A stretch of 5,955 nucleotides of DNA from Bacteroidales bacterium (GTDB lineage: Bacteria > Bacteroidota > Bacteroidia > Bacteroidales > UBA12077), in assembly GCA_030600625.1 (NCBI GenBank), contig JAUVLS010000096.1, forward strand, positions 1-5,955, given 5' to 3'. Shown piece after piece: positions 1 to 4,705 of this stretch. The notes beneath the pieces were generated by a model, which saw only the letters and a list, made by a program, of their open reading frames with translations, made no database searches and had not been told where the DNA came from. How positions within the stretch are numbered: the stretch's first letter is position 1; each line of letters starts with the position of its first letter. A program made the position numbers and the translations under genes.

Positions 1-84
1 AATTATAATGAAGATTACACAAGCAGCTTTAACGAACTATATTCTCAACGTACAATTTATTTTGGAGTGAATATTATGTTTTAA
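1..84 (+). CDS. C-terminal end of an outer-membrane beta-barrel protein (partial, 5' end outside window)
   Basis: Reading frame 1 is open from the first base to a TAA at 82-84 and gives 27 residues ending RTIYFGVNIMF. Alternating hydrophobic and polar residues ending in a C-terminal Phe are the hallmark of the last strand of an outer-membrane beta-barrel, the signal read by the BAM assembly machinery. In this kind of organism a TonB-dependent receptor or an OmpA/porin-type barrel is most likely, but 27 residues cannot separate these. The gene is truncated by the left window edge, so its start, length and substrate are unknown. It converges with purC, leaving a 52-bp gap that holds a perfect inverted repeat. 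The call as an outer-membrane barrel is inference from the terminal strand pattern alone. Confidence 0.6.
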   Translation, partial: NYNEDYTSSFNELYSQRTIYFGVNIMF

Positions 85-93
85 ATTGAGAAT

Positions 94-121
94 GTCATTG
101 CGAGCGAAACGAAGCAATGAC
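94..121. repeat. Perfect 8-bp inverted repeat in convergent gap; dispersed-repeat-like, possible bidirectional terminator
   Basis: GTCATTGC (94-101) is repeated in perfect inverted form as GCAATGAC (114-121), with a 12-nt loop that is G/C-richer than its surroundings. It starts 9 nt after the outer-membrane protein stop and lies 15 nt past the purC stop, so it is almost centred between the two converging genes and could act on both transcripts. There is no clean T-run on either side, so a classical intrinsic terminator is not shown. The sequence closely resembles a CATTGCGAGCG...GAAGCAAT repeat that I recall being scattered in intergenic regions of many bacteria. Copy number in this genome cannot be seen here. 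Confidence 0.6.
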
Positions 122-136
122 TACTTTATGATATTT

Positions 137-1087
137 TTATAGCAATTCATTAAGTTTAGCTATAACGTTTTTCTCAATTCGCTCCATTATTTCACTTGCT
201 TCCGCTTTTTGGAATTTATCGCCGGTAATTTTTTCGAATAGTTCAATATAACGATTGGATACCTGGTTTACAAATTCAAGTGGCATTTCAGGAACCTGTT
301 GACCTTCTTTCCCCTGAAATCCGTTTTCCATTAACCACTCACGAACAAACTCTTTGGATAACTGCTTTTGATTTTTGTCTTTATCTTGTCTCTCCTGATA
401 TCCTTCCAAATAGAAATAACGTGACGAATCCGGAGTATGAATTTCATCAATTAAGTAAATTTGTCCGTCTTTTTTACCAAACTCGTATTTTGTATCAACC
501 AGAATTAATCCCATTTTCCCGGCTATTTCAGTTCCGCGTTTAAATAAAGCCAAAGTATATTCTTCCAATTTCTTATACTCTTCCTCAGAAACTAATCCTT
601 GCTTTATAATTTCGTCGCGAGAAATATCTTCATCGTGGCCTTCATGTGCTTTTGTAGTAGGTGTTAAAATTGGTTCAGCAAATCGTTGATGTTCTTTCAT
701 TCCCTCCGGCATTGGAACACCACAAATCTCACGTTTCCCTGATTTATATTCGCGCCATGCATGACCGGTTAAATATCCACGAACAACCATCTCAACAGGA
801 TATGTCTCAACAAAATGACCAATGGTTACCATAGGATCAGGAACAGCTATTTTCCAGTTTGGGACAATATCAGCTGTGGCATCCAAAAATTTATCGGCAA
901 TTTGATTCAGTACTTGTCCTTTGTATGGTATTCCTTCGGGTAATACAACATCGAAGGCAGAAATACGATCGCTAACTACCATAACAAGAAACTGATCATC
1001 AATATTATAAACATCGCGAACCTTACCTTTATAAATACTCTTTTGTTTCGGAAATTTAAAATCTGTTTTTACTACCGCTTGTACCAT
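137..1087 (-). CDS. purC: Phosphoribosylaminoimidazole-succinocarboxamide synthase (SAICAR synthetase)
   Basis: This cytosolic enzyme of de novo purine synthesis joins CAIR and L-aspartate using ATP to make SAICAR. The 316-residue product carries the family marks in order: the glycine-containing ATP-site stretch YKGKVRDVY (19-27), SDRISAFD (39-46), the first signature region around [14 protein letters not shown] (96-109), [15 protein letters not shown] (142-156), the second signature LVDTKYEFG (196-204) and [10 protein letters not shown] (214-223). It is longer than the roughly 240-residue E. coli type and resembles the long form (about 300-315) of Bacteroidota and yeast Ade1. The ATG at 1087 is preferred because the N-terminus then has a normal lead-in to the ATP-site motif; no Shine-Dalgarno sequence is visible. 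It lies 60 bp downstream of phoH on the same strand, so co-transcription is possible, although a palindromic repeat sits between them. No purine riboswitch-like structure was recognised. Confidence 0.97.
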   Translation of the reverse strand: MVQAVVKTDFKFPKQKSIYKGKVRDVYNIDDQFLVMVVSDRISAFDVVLPEGIPYKGQVLNQIADKFLDATADIVPNWKIAVPDPMVTIGHFVETYPVEMVVRGYLTGHAWREYKSGKREICGVPMPEGMKEHQRFAEPILTPTTKAHEGHDEDISRDEIIKQGLVSEEEYKKLEEYTLALFKRGTEIAGKMGLILVDTKYEFGKKDGQIYLIDEIHTPDSSRYFYLEGYQERQDKDKNQKQLSKEFVREWLMENGFQGKEGQQVPEMPLEFVNQVSNRYIELFEKITGDKFQKAEASEIMERIEKNVIAKLNELL

Positions 1088-1100
1088 AATTTAGTCTAAA

Positions 1101-1133
1101 GTTTAATGCCTGCCTGTCGGCAGACAGGTTTAA
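1101..1133. repeat. Palindromic repeat element flanked by GTTTAA direct repeats, between phoH and purC
   Basis: CCTGTC (1113-1118), loop GGCA (1119-1122) and GACAGG (1123-1128) form a perfect 6-bp stem with a tetraloop, inside a GC-rich stretch at 1107-1128 in otherwise AT-rich DNA. The hexamer GTTTAA occurs at 1101-1106 and again at 1128-1133 and so brackets the stretch like a short target duplication. The core resembles a TGCCTGCCTG...CAGG repeat that I recall as widespread between genes in Bacteroidota and relatives. On the minus strand it lies in the phoH-purC transcript, where the hairpin could attenuate, process or stabilise the mRNA. There is no T-run, so it is not a standard terminator. 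Confidence 0.6.
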
Positions 1134-1147
1134 AGTTCCTGGTTTCC

Positions 1148-2107
1148 TTATTTATCTTCGTCTATATCCAATTTTTTATAAGCATCAACTATATTTTTAA
1201 CCAAATGATGTCTGATAATATCACGTTCATCAAATTCAATAATCGAAATACCTTTTATTCCTTTCAGAATTTTCATGGCCTGAATTAATCCTGAATTATG
1301 TTTTGGCCGTAAATCAATCTGAGTAGTATCGCCATTAACAATGAATTTTGCATTTTTACCCATTCTGGTAAGAAACATTTTTAACTGGTTAATCGTAGTA
1401 TTTTGTGCTTCATCTAATATTACAAAAGCGTTATCTAATGTCCTGCCCCGCATATATGCCAGTGGGGCAATCTCAACAATATCATTTTCAATTAATTCGG
1501 CCAGCTTTCGCGGATGAATCATATCCCTTAAAGCATCGTACAATGGACGCAAATACGGATCAAGCTTTTCTTTTAAATCGCCCGGTAAGAATCCAAGATT
1601 TTCTCCTGCCTCAACAGCAGGGCGAGTTAATATAATTCGTTTAACCTCTTTGTTTTTAAATGCTCTAACAGCAAGTGCAATTGCGGTATATGTTTTACCT
1701 GAACCTGCAGGGCCTACTGCCAAAAGCAAATCATTTGTATCATATTCATCAACTAATTTTTGCTGATTAATTGTTAGAGCTCTTATTGGCTTTGCATTAT
1801 TACCATAAATCAATACATCGTCGGATTCCGCTTTTCTTTTTAATAACGCCGTTCCCTCTCCTTTTATCAAAGCTTCGAATTCATTATCTTCTAATTTCTT
1901 GAATTTAAGAAAATACTCAATGAGTAACTGTACTTTTTCTTCAAACTCATTAATTAAATGCTCCTCTCCTTTCACTTTTATTTCATCTCCCCGAGCAATT
2001 ATTTTTAATTTGGGATAAAAACTTTTCAAGATTTCTAATCTTGTATTTTTTACTCCATAAATATTTACAGGTTCAATTCCTTCTAAATATATAAGCCTTT
2101 CTATCAT
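1148..2107 (-). CDS. phoH: PhoH-family P-loop ATPase (PhoH-like protein)
   Basis: A 319-residue PhoH-like protein with the usual layout: an N-terminal region of about 70 residues resembling a small KH-like nucleic-acid-binding fold, a linker, then a P-loop ATPase core. Visible motifs are Walker A GPAGSGKT (132-139), the family block TRPAVEAGENLGFLPGD (161-177), Walker B VILDEAQ (229-235) and NGDTTQIDL (258-266), a helicase-like sensor motif. The family is related to superfamily 1 helicase cores and is linked to RNA metabolism (the YbeZ type partners with YbeY in other bacteria); its exact role here is not shown. The length is normal and all ATPase motifs are intact. The ATG at 2107 has no Shine-Dalgarno sequence; a -7 promoter match lies upstream at 2171-2178. 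It is divergent from the SAM-enzyme homologue and upstream of purC. The old name, phosphate-starvation-inducible, should not be read as a function. Confidence 0.95.
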   Translation of the reverse strand: MIERLIYLEGIEPVNIYGVKNTRLEILKSFYPKLKIIARGDEIKVKGEEHLINEFEEKVQLLIEYFLKFKKLEDNEFEALIKGEGTALLKRKAESDDVLIYGNNAKPIRALTINQQKLVDEYDTNDLLLAVGPAGSGKTYTAIALAVRAFKNKEVKRIILTRPAVEAGENLGFLPGDLKEKLDPYLRPLYDALRDMIHPRKLAELIENDIVEIAPLAYMRGRTLDNAFVILDEAQNTTINQLKMFLTRMGKNAKFIVNGDTTQIDLRPKHNSGLIQAMKILKGIKGISIIEFDERDIIRHHLVKNIVDAYKKLDIDEDK

Positions 2108-2170
2108 AAATAATTCTTAATTATTTAACCCTGCATGCTCTTTTATCGTATTTTACTAAATATCAGACAA

Positions 2171-2178
2171 CAAAGGTA
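2171..2178 (-). promoter_or_regulatory. Candidate Bacteroidota -7 element for phoH
   Basis: Read on the minus strand this is TACCTTTG, an exact match to the Bacteroidota sigma-ABfr -7 consensus TAnnTTTG. It would place transcription start near 2165 and leave a leader of roughly 55-60 nt before the phoH ATG. The expected upstream -33 TTTG is not present at the usual spacing; only a TTTTCG stretch lies near 2201-2206, so the assignment is tentative. The palindrome 2185-2200 falls in the spacer. Confidence 0.4.
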
Positions 2179-2184
2179 AAACAT

Positions 2185-2200
2185 ATGATTATAGAATCAT
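2185..2200. promoter_or_regulatory. Palindrome ATGATT-ATAG-AATCAT, possible operator of phoH promoter
   Basis: Perfect 6-bp arms separated by 4 bp, lying in the spacer of the candidate phoH promoter, where a bound dimeric repressor would block RNA polymerase. The half-site recurs in the palindrome 2381-2399 near the other promoter of this divergent region. The DNA is very AT-rich, so chance palindromes of this length are not rare. Confidence 0.25.
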
Positions 2201-2358
2201 CGAAAATAGTAAAAAAATACTTGTATGAGGCCCAATATAAAATCAGAGTTACTACAAAGTTTTAAACAAATTAAAACCTATTTGAAATTCTGTAATAACT
2301 TTCTTTAATTTTATCATTAAATCTGGTGATCTAATCATTAAAATCTATAATAAACCTT

Positions 2359-2366
2359 TAAATTTG
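2359..2366 (+). promoter_or_regulatory. Candidate Bacteroidota -7 element for the SAM-enzyme homologue
   Basis: TAAATTTG matches TAnnTTTG exactly and lies 44 bp upstream of the ATG at 2411. An overlapping near match TATCTTTA follows at 2367-2374. No -33 TTTG is visible at 17-23 bp upstream of either, so only half of the promoter is supported by sequence. Confidence 0.35.
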
Positions 2367-2380
2367 TATCTTTAAAAATG

Positions 2381-2399
2381 AAATCATTTAATATGATTT
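2381..2399. promoter_or_regulatory. Palindrome AAATCAT-TTAAT-ATGATTT, possible operator before the SAM-enzyme homologue
   Basis: Perfect 7-bp arms with a 5-bp centre, ending 11 bp before the ATG at 2411 and just downstream of the candidate -7 element. The position suits a repressor site near the transcription start or a weak leader hairpin. It shares the AATCAT/ATGATT half-site with 2185-2200. The arms are almost all A/T, so chance is a real alternative. Confidence 0.25.
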
Positions 2400-2410
2400 A
2401 ATTTTAGTTT

Positions 2411-3184
2411 ATGCCTATAATAACATTAACAACAGATTGGAACAAAGATGATTTTTATTTGGGTGCTGTAAAAGGAGCCATTTACAATAATTGTATCGAT
2501 GTAACTGTTGTTGATATAACTCACCGGATAAAACCATTTAATATTTACCAGGCTGCGTTTATATTAAAAAACAGCTATAAGTTTTATCCTAAAGGTACTG
2601 TACATATTATAGGTGTTAAGACAGAAGTTTTTGCTGATCAACAGTATCTTGCTGCCGAATTTGAAGGACAGTATTTTCTTGGAACAGATAATGGCATTTT
2701 TAGTTTGCTTTTTAAAGATGATGATCCTGTAAAAATTATTGCTCTTAAAGATTTTAAGCAATCCAGTTTCCCTGTTTTGGATGTTTACTCGAAAGTAGCT
2801 TGTAAACTTATAAAAGGAGATACATTTGATTCGTTGGGTTCTAAACATAAGGATATTACAAGAAGAGTTCCATTACGTGCAACAATCGATGAATCGGTCA
2901 TCACCGGAAGTGTAGTTTATATTGATTCGTTTCAGAATGCTATCACAAATGTTTCTTATGACTTGTTTAATCGTATAGGAAACAAAAGATCATTTAAAAT
3001 ATATGTACAAAGTAATCATTATGTGATATCAAAAATTAATAAATCATACCAGGAAACAACTATTGGAGAAATACTAGCTATTTTCAATTCTTTAAATTTA
3101 TTGGAGATTGCTATAAATGGCGGTAATGCGGCTGAACTTCTGAATTTAGATACAAACTCGTCGATTAGAATAAAATTTCAGTAA
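2411..3184 (+). CDS. SAM hydroxide adenosyltransferase/fluorinase-family protein (DUF62), divergent catalytic region
   Basis: The 257-residue product has the family fold marks: an N-terminal TLTTDWNKDDFYLGAVKG (5-22) in place of the usual TDFG...D.Y.G..KG, VVDITHRIKPFNIYQAAF (33-50), TDNGIFSLLF (92-101), and the C-terminal domain with VVYIDSFQNAITNV (168-181) and a closing GGNAAELL (237-244). Family members split S-adenosylmethionine to adenosine and methionine using an activated water; fluorinase and chlorinase are specialised relatives. Here the stretch that normally reads VDPGVG is GVKTE (68-72), with no following family Arg, and the usual FHGRD segment reads FPVLD (120-124). The Asp/Arg/His triad of characterised hydroxide adenosyltransferases is therefore not seen. 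I recall other Bacteroidota homologues being divergent in the first of these places, so this may be a clade variant with a different mechanism or substrate rather than a decayed gene. Halogenase activity should not be assumed. The protein is probably cytosolic, with no signal peptide. The ATG at 2411 has no Shine-Dalgarno sequence. Confidence 0.85.
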   Translation: MPIITLTTDWNKDDFYLGAVKGAIYNNCIDVTVVDITHRIKPFNIYQAAFILKNSYKFYPKGTVHIIGVKTEVFADQQYLAAEFEGQYFLGTDNGIFSLLFKDDDPVKIIALKDFKQSSFPVLDVYSKVACKLIKGDTFDSLGSKHKDITRRVPLRATIDESVITGSVVYIDSFQNAITNVSYDLFNRIGNKRSFKIYVQSNHYVISKINKSYQETTIGEILAIFNSLNLLEIAINGGNAAELLNLDTNSSIRIKFQ

Positions 3185-3186
3185 AA

Positions 3187-3221
3187 TTAGCTTTTAGCAG
3201 TCAGTTGTTAGCCTTTAGCTA
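3187..3221. repeat. Degenerate heptamer tandem repeat, five units of TTAGCNN
   Basis: Five consecutive 7-bp units begin at 3187, 3194, 3201, 3208 and 3215. Four begin with TTAGC exactly, and the middle one (3201-3207) is TCAGTTG. The array starts 2 bp after the stop of the SAM-enzyme homologue and lies in the 78-bp gap before mazG. It is too short and degenerate for a CRISPR array, and no hairpin or T-run makes it a terminator. It looks like a slippage-derived intergenic microrepeat; a regulatory role is possible but not shown. Confidence 0.6.
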
Positions 3222-3262
3222 TATACAATAAAGAATATAAAAATCATATATAATATAAATAG

Positions 3263-4036
3263 ATGAAAAAAGAATTAGAAGCGTTTGATCGTTTATTAGA
3301 GATAATGAATGAACTAAGAGAAAAGTGTCCGTGGGATCAAAAACAAACTATTGAAACTTTACGCTCTCTTACCATTGAAGAAACTTATGAACTTGCCGAT
3401 GCTATCATAAACAATGATATGAAGAATATTAAAAAAGAATTGGGCGATTTACTACTTCATATTGTTTTTTATGCCAAAATTGGATCTGAGAAAAACGCAT
3501 TTGATATAACGGATGTTATCAATGGAATAAACGAAAAACTAATTCATCGCCACCCGCATGTATTTGGAGATGTAAAAGTTAAAGATCATAAAGAAGTTGA
3601 AGAAAACTGGGAAGAAATAAAGTTGAGAGAAAAAGACAGGGATAACTCTGTATTATCTGGAGTTCCTGAATCGTTACCTGCATTAGTAAAAGCAAATAGA
3701 ATTCAGCAGAAGGTTCGTGGTGTAGGTTTCGACTGGGATGAAAGAAGTCAGATTTGGGATAAAGTAAAAGAAGAACTAACTGAGTTACAACATGAAGTTG
3801 AAACTGGAGATCAGGAAAAAACAGAGGCCGAATTTGGAGATTTGTTTTTCTCGTTAATAAATGCAGCCCGGCTTTATGATATTGATCCTGAAACCGCGCT
3901 GGAAAGAACAAATAAGAAGTTTATAAAACGCTTCAATTACCTCGAAGAGCAAACCATAAAAAAAGGTTTGTCGTTAAAAGAAATGTCCTTAGACGAAATG
4001 AATGTTGTTTGGGAAGCTGCAAAAAAATTTGATTAA
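3263..4036 (+). CDS. mazG: Nucleoside triphosphate pyrophosphohydrolase MazG
   Basis: MazG converts (d)NTPs to NMPs plus pyrophosphate and is thought to clear non-canonical nucleotides and tune nucleotide pools; in E. coli it also affects (p)ppGpp-linked survival. The 257-residue length fits the two-domain form (E. coli about 263). Domain 1 (about 1-120) has the opening KCPWDQKQT (21-29), metal-binding EETYE (39-43) with E59 and D62, and RHPHVFGDV (96-104). After a linker with LPALVKANRIQQKVRGVGFDW (138-158) comes domain 2, with EELTE (170-174) plus E190 and D193 in EFGDLFF. The acidic metal ligands look intact in both halves. The ATG at 3263 lies directly before the conserved N-terminal helix; there is no Shine-Dalgarno sequence. 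It follows the SAM-enzyme homologue on the same strand by 78 bp, with no clear promoter between, so the two may share a transcript. A hairpin 2 nt after the stop probably ends it. Confidence 0.96.
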   Translation: MKKELEAFDRLLEIMNELREKCPWDQKQTIETLRSLTIEETYELADAIINNDMKNIKKELGDLLLHIVFYAKIGSEKNAFDITDVINGINEKLIHRHPHVFGDVKVKDHKEVEENWEEIKLREKDRDNSVLSGVPESLPALVKANRIQQKVRGVGFDWDERSQIWDKVKEELTELQHEVETGDQEKTEAEFGDLFFSLINAARLYDIDPETALERTNKKFIKRFNYLEEQTIKKGLSLKEMSLDEMNVVWEAAKKFD

Positions 4037-4038
4037 AA

Positions 4039-4058
4039 AATCCGCCCTGGGGCGGATT
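4039..4058. terminator. Bidirectional intrinsic terminator between mazG and the DUF5606-type gene
   Basis: AATCCGCC (4039-4046), loop CTGG (4047-4050) and GGCGGATT (4051-4058) form a perfect 8-bp, GC-cored stem with a tetraloop. On the minus strand the stem is followed by TTTTTT (complement of the A-run ending at 4040), giving a textbook terminator for the gene ending at 4079. On the plus strand it follows the mazG stop by 2 nt and is trailed by a weaker ACTTTTATAG tract. The position between two converging genes fits shared use. Confidence 0.85.
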
Positions 4059-4078
4059 ACTTTTATAGTTATTTGGGT

Positions 4079-4630
4079 CTATTTATTTTTCTGGTTTAAC
4101 CTCCCAACTGATGATTGCACAGGTTTCTTTTTTGGTGCCGTTTTTGTTTGTTTTGCTTCCGGCTTTTCCTTTTTTACCGGCGTTTTCTCCTTTTTAGCTT
4201 CTGCTTTATCTGCTTCTTTATTCTCCTTATCTTCGACACCTTCTTCCTCATCAAAATTAAGCATCTCGAATTTAAGAAGAAGGTTATACCAGTTTAGCAC
4301 TTTCTTAATATCAGAAACATATACTCTGTCTCTGTCGTAATCGGGCAATACTTCGGCAAAGTAATTTTTAAGTTCATCTGCCGATGATTTATGACTAATT
4401 GCTTCGCCTCCATTTTCTTTTTCTGAAATTGCTTTAAGAACATCTTTTAAAGGCAAGTCTTCCGTATCAGTAAAAATAGCGATATCTTCCAATGCACTGA
4501 TTTTAACTGTCGCACTTGCATTCATTCGTTTTTTATCTTCAAACGATTCAACTATAATACCTGTTCTTCCTTGTGAAATAAATTTATATAATCCACCGAA
4601 CCCCGAAATTGATAAAATATCTTTTAACAT
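4079..4630 (-). CDS. DUF5606-type protein of unknown function with charged Lys-rich tail
   Basis: The 183-residue product has no known function. Its N-terminal 125 residues look like one compact domain: it opens with MLKDILSISGFGGLYKFISQ (1-20), followed by a strand-rich GIIVESF (24-30) and DIAIFTDTEDLPLKDVL (49-65), and ends with SDIKKVLNWYNLLLKF (106-121). I recognise this opening as the DUF5606 family, which I know only from Bacteroidota. From about residue 127 the sequence changes to a short acidic run (DEEEGVEDKE), then a Lys/Glu/Pro/Ala-rich tail to the end, surely disordered and strongly basic overall, which could bind RNA, DNA or ribosomes. There is no signal peptide or membrane segment. 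It is 75 bp downstream of the TerB/J-domain gene, with a good promoter match in that gap, and ends at a strong terminator, so it may be a single-gene transcript. Confidence 0.8.
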   Translation of the reverse strand: MLKDILSISGFGGLYKFISQGRTGIIVESFEDKKRMNASATVKISALEDIAIFTDTEDLPLKDVLKAISEKENGGEAISHKSSADELKNYFAEVLPDYDRDRVYVSDIKKVLNWYNLLLKFEMLNFDEEEGVEDKENKEADKAEAKKEKTPVKKEKPEAKQTKTAPKKKPVQSSVGRLNQKNK

Positions 4631-4658
4631 AAACTCTGGTTTTCATTTTTATGAACTG

Positions 4659-4687
4659 CAAAAATACAATTCAAATCAATAATCAAA
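4659..4687 (-). promoter_or_regulatory. Candidate Bacteroidota promoter for the DUF5606-type gene
   Basis: On the minus strand TTTG (4687-4684) is followed after 17 bp by TATTTTTG (4666-4659), matching both the -33 TTTG and -7 TAnnTTTG elements at an accepted spacing of 17-23 bp. Transcription would begin near 4652 and leave a leader of about 20 nt before the ATG at 4630. This is the only promoter candidate in the window with both boxes. Confidence 0.5.
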
Positions 4688-4705
4688 AATAGTTTTACAA
4701 AAAAA

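Larger units (their letters stand above)
2108..2410. other. Divergent intergenic region, 303 bp, phoH / SAM-enzyme homologue
   Basis: This very AT-rich gap separates two genes transcribed away from each other, so it should contain both promoters. It holds a TAnnTTTG match for phoH (2171-2178, minus) and one for the rightward gene (2359-2366, plus). It also has two short perfect palindromes built on the same half-site ATGATT/AATCAT (2185-2200 and 2381-2399), and a direct repeat ATCATTAA at 2313-2320 and 2334-2341 spaced 21 bp. I see no tRNA, no convincing small ORF, no SAM-riboswitch-like structure and no mobile-element end. Confidence 0.7.

Noticed and set aside
94..121. Classical rho-independent terminator
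   Set aside because: The stem is perfect, but the loop is long and no T-run follows on either strand, so only a possible terminator or repeat call is justified.
1106..1288. Plus-strand ORF of 60 residues beginning MPACRQTG
   Set aside because: It starts in the palindromic repeat and then runs antisense through the phoH 3' end. The opening peptide is a known type of artefact from this repeat family.
2247..2300. Imperfect inverted repeat AGTTACTACA / TGTAATAACT with a loop of more than 30 nt
   Set aside because: One mismatch, a long loop and A/T-rich arms; it is indistinguishable from chance in this composition.
2108..2410. SAM or purine riboswitch upstream of the SAM-enzyme homologue
   Set aside because: No conserved junction, GC-rich stems or terminator-antiterminator pair could be traced. 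Only short AT-rich palindromes are present.
2564..2848. Minus-strand ORF of 94 residues inside the SAM-enzyme homologue
   Set aside because: It is antisense to a gene with strong family similarity and has no recognisable motif or start signal.
3187..3221. CRISPR-like array
   Set aside because: The units are contiguous heptamers without spacers and no cas gene is present.
1148..4036. phoH plus mazG as a toxin-antitoxin or antiphage module
   Set aside because: phoH has no PIN domain or partner antitoxin, MazG is the full two-domain housekeeping type with no mazEF nearby, and the genes are on opposite strands with a metabolic gene between them.
4002..4340. Plus-strand ORF of 112 residues, hydrophobic and Ser/Phe-rich
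   Set aside because: It overlaps the mazG end, crosses the terminator and is antisense to the Lys-rich tail of the DUF5606-type gene, whose AAA/GAA codons read as TTT/TTC (Phe). The apparent membrane character is a shadow of that composition.
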